Positions 7,772-18,000 of a DNA stretch of 64,000 nt are shown here, in pieces. Position numbers and translations under genes: made by a program. The stretch covers positions 27,123,453 through 27,187,452 of the forward strand of contig NC_087066.1 in the NCBI RefSeq assembly GCF_963678635.1. The letters are read 5' to 3'. Each line of letters begins with the position of its first letter. Position 1 is the first letter of the stretch. The notes under the pieces are model-generated. The model worked only from the letters and a program-made list of their open reading frames with translations. It made no database searches and was not told where the DNA came from. The DNA is from Symsagittifera roscoffensis (lineage: Eukaryota; Xenacoelomorpha; Acoela; Convolutidae).

Positions 7772-9341
7772 CATGTTCGCTGGCGTAATGAATGGTCTGG
7801 ATGAACTGAGACGGGACATGACTAAAAGAATAGATCAGGTTGATGAGAGAGCTCTTAAAGGTCAAGAGAATCTGAGAGACGAACTGACGCACGTGAAGTC
7901 GCAGGCGAGGGTCGATCAGGCTCAGTTGATTCGCAACACCGATCAATGCCTGGCGGAGAGCCTGGCACAGGCAAACAAGGAGTCATACGAAAGAGAGGCT
8001 AGGATGACCAGGGAGATCGAACGATTGTTGAACGATCATGATAGTACCTACGCCCACACGATGACTAGCCTGGAGAAGAGGTTAGATGCAAAGTCTGACT
8101 TAATGATGCGGAAGCTTGACGCGATCCTGAATGGGAGCAATTGGCAGGAGCGTTCCAACCCAAGGGAGCGCTCACGCCATGCGAATGATGGAGATGGTAC
8201 GGGCAGCAATGCCAGAGCCCAGCAAGGCTCGAGAACGATCTACGAACCTAGAAACAAGGAGCGGCCAAGGGCAGCCCGGTCGAGGCCTGGCTGGACGAAT
8301 CCAGTCCCGCCGGAGGCAGATGCCACCCCGGAGACAAGGTTGCCAACTGTGCCACAAGTCAGTTCAGTACCAGATCTGACTACAGTCTCACAGGACACAA
8401 CGATGTATGCCTCGATGTTTGAGCCCCTGAACAGATCTCTCGAAACATTTATTACCAAGCTCTCGAAGTCAACCGAGAGAGGAGAGAGGTCAAGAAGGAC
8501 ACTGAAAAAGCCGAAGTCATATAAAGACGAGACAGACGGCTGCATTGATACTTGGATAGAGGTTATGAAGTTACACTTTGAGGAAGAGAATCTCTCCAAG
8601 ACACAAGAGTGCAGCGCGCTAACGAGCAACCTGGAGGGTACTGCACTAAGTTGTGTAATGGCGAAAAGAACCAATGAGAGAGACAGCGCTCGCAAGATAT
8701 TCGACATCCTGCTGAATCGTTTCGGCCCTGGAGTACAAGGGCACCAGGCTATGGTGAAGTTCGAAAAGAGGCGTCAAAGAGATGACGAATCCATAGATAA
8801 ATTTTTGGACGACCTTGAATTGCTTAGGAGGAGAAGCAACCCAGATGAGAAAATATCCGAGCGAAACTCGGCGATTGCTTCGAAGTTCATGGACGGAGTA
8901 AGGAGTGAGGAGTTGAAGACGATGTTGGCCACACATTTCACCCTGTCACTTGATCAGGTACTCACGCCCGACGATTTGCGTATGAAGTCACGCGAGTATT
9001 TACTCATAAAACCGAGGGCGCAAAACCGTTACAGCAATTATGGCAACTATAGCGGGACAAACACTGGTGCGAATTCCAGTTGGTACAAACCTCGCGATGA
9101 CATGGATAAGAGGAGGTCGTGTGCAAATTGTGGTTCGATGGACCATCACGTATCCGCGTGTTCTGCATACAAACAGAACATGAAGGCAATAGGCTACTTT
9201 CTCGAGGACGCCGACGCGACCGACGAGGATCATGAAGAGTACGTCAGAGGGCTCATCATGAAATATGGTCCGAGGTGTTTCTTCTGTAATTTCTCGTTCG
9301 GGTGTCAAGGCCAAACGAGCACGTCTGATGAACGAGGCTGA
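7605..9341 (+). CDS. Gag: coiled coil, capsid-like region and zinc knuckle
   Basis: 578 codons. Residues about 60-170 are charged and coiled-coil-like. Residues about 290-460 resemble a Ty3/gypsy capsid (retrotransposon gag): a helical block with FEKRRQRDDESIDKFLDDLE. A perfect CCHC knuckle, C-x2-C-x4-H-x4-C, starts near residue 506 (CANCGSMDHHVSAC). A second knuckle begins (CFFCN, about residue 559) but is cut short: the frame runs into unrelated residues and stops at 9341. Just after CFFCN the open frame moves to the one covering 9295-9909, so coding sequence was lost at about 9290. The Gag packages the element RNA. Confidence 0.85.
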   Translation: MSDGITMGASSTFDRLMTSMSNQKGGASSSTRLQPQLTSSSLGLTPSFGATGDISDMFAGVMNGLDELRRDMTKRIDQVDERALKGQENLRDELTHVKSQARVDQAQLIRNTDQCLAESLAQANKESYEREARMTREIERLLNDHDSTYAHTMTSLEKRLDAKSDLMMRKLDAILNGSNWQERSNPRERSRHANDGDGTGSNARAQQGSRTIYEPRNKERPRAARSRPGWTNPVPPEADATPETRLPTVPQVSSVPDLTTVSQDTTMYASMFEPLNRSLETFITKLSKSTERGERSRRTLKKPKSYKDETDGCIDTWIEVMKLHFEEENLSKTQECSALTSNLEGTALSCVMAKRTNERDSARKIFDILLNRFGPGVQGHQAMVKFEKRRQRDDESIDKFLDDLELLRRRSNPDEKISERNSAIASKFMDGVRSEELKTMLATHFTLSLDQVLTPDDLRMKSREYLLIKPRAQNRYSNYGNYSGTNTGANSSWYKPRDDMDKRRSCANCGSMDHHVSACSAYKQNMKAIGYFLEDADATDEDHEEYVRGLIMKYGPRCFFCNFSFGCQGQTSTSDERG

Positions 9342-9909
9342 ATCTCGGAGGAAGGAGACGACACCGAGCACCTTCACGACCAAAAAGGTAAAGACACTGC
9401 CTGACGAGGTGGTAGCCTCGAACCTCGAGGCAGAGTCGTCTAGCCCACTCAAGGTGGATTACGGCCTGGCGGCAAGGACAGCGCTGCAGAATGTCAAACA
9501 GGACCTAGCCACGAAAGAAGTGGAGCAATGGGTAAGGTCGGAGCTGGAGAGCACAGATCTTCGGGAAAGTTTTAATATTCTGGGTAAAACGACAAAAGTA
9601 GAAGACAAAGAGGAACCCAGGAAACAAGGACTAAAACTGAACGTTATATCTGGTAAAACTTTCGGCATGACGAAAGAGGGGACAAAAATAATGTCCATTA
9701 TCTCAGTCGCAGGGCACCAGGTGGTCAAGAACTTGAGTGAACCATCAGAGATTACACTAGTCCACCTGGACATCTATGCCGACTACCTGAAGGAGAAAGA
9801 TCCCAAACTGGACTCCAGGGCAGTGCGAGCGCTGCTCACAACGGGAGGTCCGAGGCTGATGAAAGTGGATGGACATTATATCGATGTCCATGGCCCTTAC
9901 CGATCCTAA
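9295..9909 (+). pseudogene. Gag-pol connector, broken at both ends
   Basis: An open frame of ~205 residues, Lys/Glu-rich, continues from the interrupted second zinc knuckle toward protease. It has no catalytic motif. It stops at 9909 one frame away from a further open stretch (about 9903-10045), consistent with a single lost base in the cc-run near 9895. The second stretch ends at the deletion described next. No aspartic-protease DTG or DSG triad is present anywhere between 9295 and 10045. Confidence 0.65.
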
Positions 9910-10014
9910 TGAATGTGGATGGCATCAATATCTACACGAAAGCTCACATAACTGATGCGAACGATCAGATTGGCCGGATATACATTGGTCAAGAGGAGCT
10001 GAAGGTTAGACGAA

Positions 10015-11631
10015 TTGGACACAACGCGATGCTCGAACAAGATCCCGAAGACAGATACACAGCTGATGAGCTTTTTGGGATTCGCTAATTATTATCGAGA
10101 GTTCATCAAGGGGTATGCTGACAAAATATACCCCATGCAGAGGTTGATGAGAAACAAGGGCAAAAAGTTCACTTGGACTGATGAGGCACAAGTTTCGTAT
10201 GAAAACATCAAACGTGAACTTTGCGAGGCACCGGTCCTCGCAATGCTAACAGAGAAGGGGATGTTCGTGCTGGACACGGATGCATCAGTGGTTGCGATAT
10301 CGGGCATACTTCACCAGGAGCAGGAGTGGAACGGGAGAACGGTTCTTCGTCCGATAGCCTACGGGAGTAAAGTCCTGAGTGATACTGAAATGAAGTACGG
10401 CGCACCAAAAGCGGAGATGTTTGCGGTGATCACTTTCGTGGAAAAATACAGGGCCTACTTGGGGAGTGCTCCCTTCAAGTTACGTGTGGATAATCGTGCC
10501 CTTGCCTGGCTGAAAACCTATTCGATGGACCAAAGTTATATTGGTCGTTGGATCGTGCGCCTGGATGGATACCACATGATCATAGAGCACCGTACCCGTG
10601 ACAAGCACCAGAACGCAGATAGCCTCAGTAAAAAGACAGAATTTTATGAGCGCCTCGAGGAGAAACAGGCTAACCAATCAGAAATCAAAGACGGGTTTTC
10701 CTTTCTGGACAAAGAAACCTACGACAAACTGCCACTTACTAGGTGGTTAGACAAGTCAGGGCATCCTATACCCGGACACCCTGACCTTCCAGTGGAGACG
10801 GCCGCGGAGATAAAGCTTTTAGCCAGAGGCGAGCCCGTTCCGTTGGATCTGCTAGTCCGATCCAACTTGGTACAGCAAGAATTTACCAGACTAGGTATAA
10901 ACAGCATGGCTCTATTGAACAGGACGGTGAACGTGGCGCCGGACGTTATGGGAAAGCTCCGTGACTTGTTGGACAGGGAGGTGGATAGGCATGATCGTGA
11001 GTGGATGGAGACCATGCAGCGGTTGACTGTCACCGAGAGAACAGAGAAGAGGCCAGTGTCCATTCGAAGCCGAGGCGTTGAACGGGATTGCAGGTCGATA
11101 GTCAACCAGCTGGTGAGCTCGATGCCGAAGGAAGTCTTATTGAGAACTTCGTTCACTGAATATGGAACACTGAATCAGAACCAAACCACTGAGGAAGTCA
11201 GGATCAAGTCGAAATCTAGCTTCACGAGGAGAGTGCACTTCACGGATGCAAAAGAAGAATACGAGCCGAGCCCAGATTGTTCGTCCGTGAATGAGACAAT
11301 GTCCGGGGAGTCTGATACCTTCGAGCCAGTCAAGGACGACTCGTCTGAGGAGTCAGACACCTTTGAGCCCGTGCAGGACGACTTGTCCGGGGAGAGGTTG
11401 ACGAGACCACCTAGGGGCAGAATTTTATCCGGGGAGTCGGGTTTGAAGCGACCGATGGACAGAGTTTTGTCCGGGGAGTCGAGAAACATCTCAGACAACT
11501 TGGAATATGATGTTGGGAAATCAGTCGACTCAAGTGTTGACTCGAGGCCCCAGTGCTGGGACAACACATCTGAAACAACTTCCAATTCCGATATGTCAGA
11601 GATCGCAATCCACCCCTTATTGGTAGACTAG
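10015..11631 (+). CDS. Pol fragment: RT tail, RNase H and linker
   Basis: The frame enters in the RT C-terminal/connection segment (FLGFANYYREFIKGYADKIY, residues about 24-43). In intact elements this segment follows the complete RT palm, and no YxDD motif precedes it here. RNase H follows at residues about 80-205, with acidic residues visible at D87/D89 (DTDAS), E134 (KAEMF) and D159 (VDN). After a GRW...HRTRDKHQNADSLSK block come ~330 residues of linker with five SGE-type repeats (residues about 427-490, SGES). The frame ends with TAG at 11629-11631, but the same frame stays open to TGA at 11842-11844 and then into integrase. These two stops look like nonsense changes within one Pol. Confidence 0.85.
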   Translation: MDTTRCSNKIPKTDTQLMSFLGFANYYREFIKGYADKIYPMQRLMRNKGKKFTWTDEAQVSYENIKRELCEAPVLAMLTEKGMFVLDTDASVVAISGILHQEQEWNGRTVLRPIAYGSKVLSDTEMKYGAPKAEMFAVITFVEKYRAYLGSAPFKLRVDNRALAWLKTYSMDQSYIGRWIVRLDGYHMIIEHRTRDKHQNADSLSKKTEFYERLEEKQANQSEIKDGFSFLDKETYDKLPLTRWLDKSGHPIPGHPDLPVETAAEIKLLARGEPVPLDLLVRSNLVQQEFTRLGINSMALLNRTVNVAPDVMGKLRDLLDREVDRHDREWMETMQRLTVTERTEKRPVSIRSRGVERDCRSIVNQLVSSMPKEVLLRTSFTEYGTLNQNQTTEEVRIKSKSSFTRRVHFTDAKEEYEPSPDCSSVNETMSGESDTFEPVKDDSSEESDTFEPVQDDLSGERLTRPPRGRILSGESGLKRPMDRVLSGESRNISDNLEYDVGKSVDSSVDSRPQCWDNTSETTSNSDMSEIAIHPLLVD

Positions 11632-11853
11632 AAGCAGCGTGGGCTGGACCGCGAAACGCATCAGGATCCAGACAGGGACAGATACACCTCAGATGAAGAG
11701 GGCACTGTGGTAGATAATGCCGCAGACGAGCTCGAGCTGATAGCAGTTTCGAAACGCCCAACCAGATTGCTGCCACATGGTACGGTCGTCCGTACCAATC
11801 TGGAACCATCTGCGCAGGAAGCGACGCCTTTGAAAAAGATATGATGTGTCAAG

Positions 11854-14550
11854 TTGATGGACGATGCTCATGCTCCGGAGATAATCAGTGGACAAATGAA
11901 CGTGGTAAAGACGTATTTGAAAGCCAGGTACAGGCTGCCGGATCTCCTAAGAGCTCAACAAAATGATAGAATGACGAGCAGTCTGAAGAGATGGATCGAG
12001 AATGGAGCACCTGACAAGGGAGACTTGGAAGAAGACAGCTACAAGATCTTGAAGCAATTCTACCTGAAGCGAAACGACTTGTTGTACCTGAACAAGGACG
12101 GAATCGTAGCCTGCAAACGAAAAGAGGAGGACAAGGTCCTCTATAAAAACAATTCAATAGTGTTACCACAGTTGTACCAGACCGAATTGCTCTTTCGCTC
12201 ACATGATCAGATGGGCCATCAAGGCGTGGACAAAGTGTACAACAGGATACAGAAACGATTCGAATGGCCGGGATTGAAGAAGGCTTGTGAGAAGTGGATC
12301 GCCGCATGCCTTTCATGTCAGCAGGCGAAGGATCCCAGGAAACTAAGGTTCCCCCTACAGTCAATAGAGTCGTCAGGTTTCAACGAAGGGGTGCAAATTG
12401 ATCATCAGAAAATCTGCATGACAGCAACGGGCTATAATCAGGTGCTGGTAATGATCGACCATTTTACGAAGCATGCGGAGGCAGCACCCTGCATGACAGC
12501 ATCGGCGGAAGAAACATGCCATCATTTGATAAATGTGTGGATAGCGAGGCATGGCTGCCCCATCACGTTCCAATCGGACAATGGCAAAGCATTCGTGGGT
12601 GATCTCACGAAGGAGTTAATGAAAAGGTCGCAGGTAGCGCAGGCCCACTCGACCACTTATCACCCGCAAACGAATGGCCTAGTCGAGAGGCAAAATCGCA
12701 CACTGGTATCCATGCTGAGAATCTATTGCTCGCGTTACATGGATGACTGGGACAAGCACTTGCCGCAAGTGATGGGTGCTTACAACAGCACGGAGCATTT
12801 CACCACGGGAATAAGTCCACACATGATGTTAACGGGTCATGAAAAAGCGCTCCTGTTGACGTTTTTCTACCCTGAATATGAGGGGAAGAGGACAGCACCG
12901 CAAACGTACGTGCGGGATGTTATTAGAAGACAGCAGGACCTCAATGACTTATGCAGGAGGAACACGCAACAGGCGCAAATTAGACAAAAAAGGAGGTTTG
13001 ATGAAAGGACAGCCGATGCGAAAGCCTACTCAGTTGGCGACTACGTCTGGGTGTTCCAGGAAGTGGTTCCACCAAAAGGAACCAAGAAATTATTAAAGAA
13101 ATGGCGTGGTCCGTTTCAGATAACAGGGGTGCACCAAGGGGGTCGTTTTTATCGATTGAGCACTGGAAGAGCAGCTCATTACAAAAATATCAAACCACAC
13201 AATGCCTCGTCAGAGGACTGGTGCATCCCAGCGGACATGCAGGAAGGAGACTATTTGATAGTGGATCCTGCTTGTGAAGTGAATGAAAGGGGTACTCACG
13301 ACAAAAACGACGGGAATGAGGTGGTGGACGATTGCGACCTACCACTGGACCTCGAGTTGACCGAGCGAGTAGAGGTGGACGATGAAACTCTACCTTATGC
13401 CGAGGAAGACTGGGACTGCCCGGAACAAATCGAAATTGACAAAAGAATACAGCCTGACTTTCCTCTCACTATGGAAACACGCCAGAGCAAGAGAGGAAAA
13501 AACAAGAAGAAATACAATCCTTACGGCGAGGGTTTCGTTGTGGACAGGATAGTTGTAAGTGATGTCATGGACTCGCTAGTAGGACTGGACGAAGTGGCAG
13601 TGCTCGACGAAATCGACTTGGTGAATGATATGGACCAGGATTGGATCGACGATCGATCAGAACCGGAAGTGGAGTTCGAGCCAGAAGCTAAACAGACTCA
13701 TGAGCAAGAACTAACGAACTTGCGCGTGCTCAAATGGCTTCATGATCTGCCGACAGATCCAAAAGAGACAATTCTGATGATTCAGGACGTCGATAAAGAC
13801 GGCATCAAATACATCAGTCATGACAATACCGAGTCCAACTGGGTCGCCCCAGATGGTCCTCTACGTGTTCCACAATCCAACCTCGATCTCCTAGACTTTG
13901 GGCGATCGACGGGGACGTCAATGGATATTTTTGTCCGGGGAGTGGGGGTAGGACTCACCCACACCGAAAATCTGATAATAAAAAAATTGAAATCGGCAAG
14001 AGAAACCGGAGAACTAGAGACAGAGGGCAAGAATGCTAAAAAACCACCTTTTGGACGAATTTTTGAATCGTATTTTGATCTACCGAACCATTATTCAAAC
14101 AATATCGTCATAACGGACAGCGATTTCATACTCACGGAACGCACGTGCGCTATAGCGATAACCGCGGACGTAAGCTTCAAAACAGCTCTGGCGGCTGATT
14201 TCAAAAGAGAGTATAAGAACATCGAATTTTTATGGAAACAGAGGCCTGGTGTGGGAGGGATGATAGCGCTGCCCCCTGTTGCATCACATATACCAGGGAA
14301 ATATTTGTGTTTCCTGGTTATCAAGGCCACTGATAGGCAACACGTAGATCCAAAAAGCTTGGTATTGGCCTTGACTCGACATAGGGATTTTTTGGTTGAG
14401 AGAGGAGTGACCTCTCTCTCGTTACCAGTATATGATCCTAACAGGGGAAAGCTACATCCAAGAGAGTTGTACGCACTTGTACATGTGATATTTTCAGAGA
14501 CTGACATAGAGGTTTACTTACATAAAAAATACTATCTGAGCATATGCTAG
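11854..14550 (+). CDS. Pol fragment: DDE integrase with macro-like C-terminal domain
   Basis: About 897 residues in the same frame as the preceding Pol fragment; the first ATG is at 11857. The H2C2 zinc-binding block lies at residues about 115-165 (HDQMGHQG and CLSCQQ). The integrase core shows D183 (QID), D242 (SDNG) and E278 (LVERQN), a DD35E spacing. A GPF-type module (KKWRGPFQITG) follows near residue 415, then ~320 residues of acidic linker. Residues about 750-893 align by eye with OARD1/TARG1-type macro domains, which bind or cleave ADP-ribose. Matching blocks are AIAITAD...AADFKREY, a LVIK segment and the block GVTSLSLP, plus the terminal TDIEVY strand. The Gly-rich binding loops are not conserved (SFKT and YDPNRGK where glycines are usual), so activity is doubtful. 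Confidence 0.85.
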   Translation: MMDDAHAPEIISGQMNVVKTYLKARYRLPDLLRAQQNDRMTSSLKRWIENGAPDKGDLEEDSYKILKQFYLKRNDLLYLNKDGIVACKRKEEDKVLYKNNSIVLPQLYQTELLFRSHDQMGHQGVDKVYNRIQKRFEWPGLKKACEKWIAACLSCQQAKDPRKLRFPLQSIESSGFNEGVQIDHQKICMTATGYNQVLVMIDHFTKHAEAAPCMTASAEETCHHLINVWIARHGCPITFQSDNGKAFVGDLTKELMKRSQVAQAHSTTYHPQTNGLVERQNRTLVSMLRIYCSRYMDDWDKHLPQVMGAYNSTEHFTTGISPHMMLTGHEKALLLTFFYPEYEGKRTAPQTYVRDVIRRQQDLNDLCRRNTQQAQIRQKRRFDERTADAKAYSVGDYVWVFQEVVPPKGTKKLLKKWRGPFQITGVHQGGRFYRLSTGRAAHYKNIKPHNASSEDWCIPADMQEGDYLIVDPACEVNERGTHDKNDGNEVVDDCDLPLDLELTERVEVDDETLPYAEEDWDCPEQIEIDKRIQPDFPLTMETRQSKRGKNKKKYNPYGEGFVVDRIVVSDVMDSLVGLDEVAVLDEIDLVNDMDQDWIDDRSEPEVEFEPEAKQTHEQELTNLRVLKWLHDLPTDPKETILMIQDVDKDGIKYISHDNTESNWVAPDGPLRVPQSNLDLLDFGRSTGTSMDIFVRGVGVGLTHTENLIIKKLKSARETGELETEGKNAKKPPFGRIFESYFDLPNHYSNNIVITDSDFILTERTCAIAITADVSFKTALAADFKREYKNIEFLWKQRPGVGGMIALPPVASHIPGKYLCFLVIKATDRQHVDPKSLVLALTRHRDFLVERGVTSLSLPVYDPNRGKLHPRELYALVHVIFSETDIEVYLHKKYYLSIC

Positions 14551-15014
14551 GAATTGCGTTTGGCAATAAGTGATTTTTATTAAGTTACTCGATAAGAATT
14601 AGTGTCAGGTTTTAGATTAGGTTAGGTTTTAGGTACAATATTAGGGATTAGGTTTTTATGTGATAATATAGGTGTGTGATGTCTATGCGTTTATGTGTTA
14701 TGTTATTGTTACGATATGTTTCATGTTTTGTGTCATAAAAGACCTGGAGTACTCCAGGTCATCAAGGTGACAGCGCTCATTCGTGCTACCCTGACAGAGA
14801 TAAAGGTGGACGATCCACCTTGGTGCTAAATTTTTAAATCAGAATTGAGAAGAGAATTTCAATGAAGAGTTTTAAAGAATTTAATGATGTTTAATCCAAA
14901 AATGATGGTTTTAAGTCGCGACTTGTTTTTTAGATCTTGATTGATCAGAAATTGTTTATTGAATCCATTGAATCAAACGAGACAGGAAGACAGCAAGAAT
15001 CAACACGATAAGAA
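14551..15014 (+). promoter_or_regulatory. Inter-ORF region with two perfect hairpins
   Basis: 464 nt between the pol stop and the ORF2 ATG, AT-rich and without ORFs. It holds a 20-nt perfect palindrome at 14741-14760 (gacctggagt and its complement) and a hairpin AAGGTGGA/TCCACCTT (14803-14810 with 14814-14821, loop cga). Either could mark an internal promoter, a splice signal or a translation re-initiation signal for ORF2; the sequence does not say which. Confidence 0.55.
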
Positions 15015-18000
15015 ATGGGTGACACAAACGAACTTATGGAATTCCTCTCAGCGAGTCTAGGAGCGACTCTAGACGAGATCTATCAGCGGCTGATTGATTG
15101 TGATTTTACACGAGAAGACCCGGGGCTGGCGATGTTTGTGGTTGCGCTCCTTAATGCATTAGGACGAGAGGATCGAGGGAATCGCCCTACGGAAGTCGTG
15201 TTAATGTTGGCCTTCGATGAGTCCGGGACCGCCGAGAGAGGTCGAAATCGACTGATGAGATGGCGGCGTGGAGAAATGTCTGGCCACGACCTGGCTCGTG
15301 AGCCAGGACTAGGTGAACAGAGGGACCACCGGCTAGGTGAGATGCCCTTACCAGTCCAACCGGCGCAGCCACTCATCGGAGCGAAGAGACAACGTGATGG
15401 GCCAGGCCCGTCACATTCGGTCGACTCTCCAACAGCTGCTCCTCCTTCGAAGAGAGTGAGGGTGAGTGAAATAGAGATCCAGACGTCGGAGACGATCGAG
15501 ACGCTGGAGAAGAAGGAGAGAGATCAGAGCGAGCTGTGTGCCAAACTCCAGGAGTATGGGGCGATAGCTCGAGAAAGAGACGAATGGAAGAAGAAATATG
15601 AAGATCTGCAGGTGGCTTATAAGGAGGATGAAATAAAGCACCTGAAGGAGCTGTATATGGCGAAGGTGAGCCAAGTGTCACCGGAAGTTCTGGCGAGCAT
15701 GAAATCCTCGGAGGGATCCAGCGACACACGCCCCGGGACAACAGCACAGGAGCTGTGTGTATCGAGAGGGCCTGAGGTTCTGGATTTACGTGCATCGAGA
15801 GGGCCCGAGGCTCCTCCGCAGATACGACCGTCTGCTTCTAGTCAAAGGATCACGATACCAGACCCTTCTGACACTTACCTCGCTCCTCAGTTCCAAGAAT
15901 CGTTCAACCAAGTGGCCAGAGCAACAATGGATGAGATCAACCGAACCACTGGACGGACATTGGGTAGGATCGTTCCTTCCCAACGTCGTGATCATTCATC
16001 TAATAGCTCGGAGCGAGCACCCCACACGGTAGTGTCCTCGGGGACTGCTTATGGCAGAACGTTTCAAAAGTCCCGCGTGGTAGACATTAGGAAGAATCTG
16101 ATGACACGTCACCAGTTCACGCAAGTAGCTGCGGAGCATCCTCGAGCCTGCCTGAATGACATGAGCTGGAACCCCGCTACAAGCGACCAGGTAATTCCCC
16201 CAGGGAGTCGACACTTGATCATAGGAGATAGTTTGGTGAGGGATCTGAATGAGATCTTCGTCTATGGTCAGGCTACCACTCTGTCCTTTGGAGGAGCCTC
16301 AGTGGCTCAGGTCATCCAGATGATGGAATTCCAGAGCGAGGATCACCTGGATACGCTGGTGATAATGCTGGGAACCAACGACGTCTCGAAAGCCCCAGTG
16401 ACTCCCGAGAGCAAGTGGGAGCCTCTGCTGGTATGCCTCCTGAATGAACTGAAGGAGAAGTACAGGCCCAGGTTTGTGGTGCTGTGCACGATACCACAAA
16501 ACCCGCTGGTGGGCACCACAGTGGCAGATTTCATGAATGGCAACGTGACGCGGTGGAACGAAATGATCCGTAATCTGGTGAGAAACGACCCTGGCGAGTT
16601 GCGACTTCTGGATCTTGAGAACACGCTGCGCATGATTGATCACATCGCGCTTACCAGAGATGGAATACATATCAACACCCAACGAGGAAGACACTGGGTG
16701 AATGATGTATTTCAGACGCAGTTGAGGGAAGTGGAGCAGGAGTCGAGGGCGACCAGTTCTCTGGCTCGGACCAGCTCGACCGGAGGAATTAGAATAAGGG
16801 CAAGCGTGCCCGAATCCCTCGTCAACCGCCTAGGGCCCTTGGCAATGGAGACGGCCGTAGCCGCACCCATCGCTCCGAGCTCAAACGTGAGAGAGAGGCT
16901 AGGGACTGCTCCTCCTCCCAGAACACAACCGCTTGAAAGCCGACTTGGGAGATCAGTGGTCCAGAACAGGAATAACTCCCAGACCGTGTCTAGGAGGAAC
17001 GACCTGCCCGCCACGATAGACCCTGCTTCAGCAGTAGGACCGTCTGCGAGCGCCATGCCAGCGGAAGGAGTTGAACCAGGCAGCCTGCTGCCTTGGAACC
17101 GATCAGACCCGAGTCATTGGGGACAGTACAAGACGGACATGTCCGCGAGGTTGAACATGAATACCCTGACGTGTCGGGAGGACGCAATGAAAATGATTGG
17201 CGGAGAAAGTCCCACAGTGTCGCGACTATATCGGACACCGGGCGTGGATTGGCTGCTAGCAGAGCAAGAGCAGTTCAATTCTACAACTACACTCCGGCAT
17301 GCAGACTTGAATGGGTTGCCTCAGGACAATACCTTTGGACCTTTGAACACCTGGTCTCTTACGGACGTCCGACAGAGAGCCCGGGAACTGACGCCACCTG
17401 CTCGCAAGGGCAAGTTTCAGGCAGAGAACAAGCCCAATAACAAGCATCACAAGATGTACAGGCAGTTTGCTAAACCATCCGGTCAGACGCCTGGCGAGTA
17501 TTCAAGGGACTACCCCCGAACGACCACGGTGGATGGAGATGACAGGAGATATGGGAAACTGGAGGCCCCAATAGGCGACGGCCTGTTCGCAGCTTACGAT
17601 CCCTTAGAGATGAAAGCTGCAAAGTATCTGATCGTGACCAGTTCCGATTATCTCTATACGCCCCGTTCTCTCTTTTGGCCCGACGTGATTTTCTTGACGG
17701 CGCCTAAATTGGACTGGGGACAGGCAATAGGCATGATGATAAGTGTACGAAGGGTGGTCAGCATGGAGCCGCAGGTGATAGTGGTTGCAGGCTCAAATGA
17801 TCATCTGCAAAGCAGGGGCTTGTTTTCACGTCTGACGGATGGGTCGATCCAGAGCAACGAGGTCATAGGGGAGGCGATAATGACATTGCTCTCGGCGATG
17901 GCTGAGGTAGAAGCAGCAGCAAGACAACGTTTCACCCAAAATGTGGTGAAGGTGGTCTTTGTGTTGTCACCAGGGTACGCTGCATTGCCAGAACCCCTTC

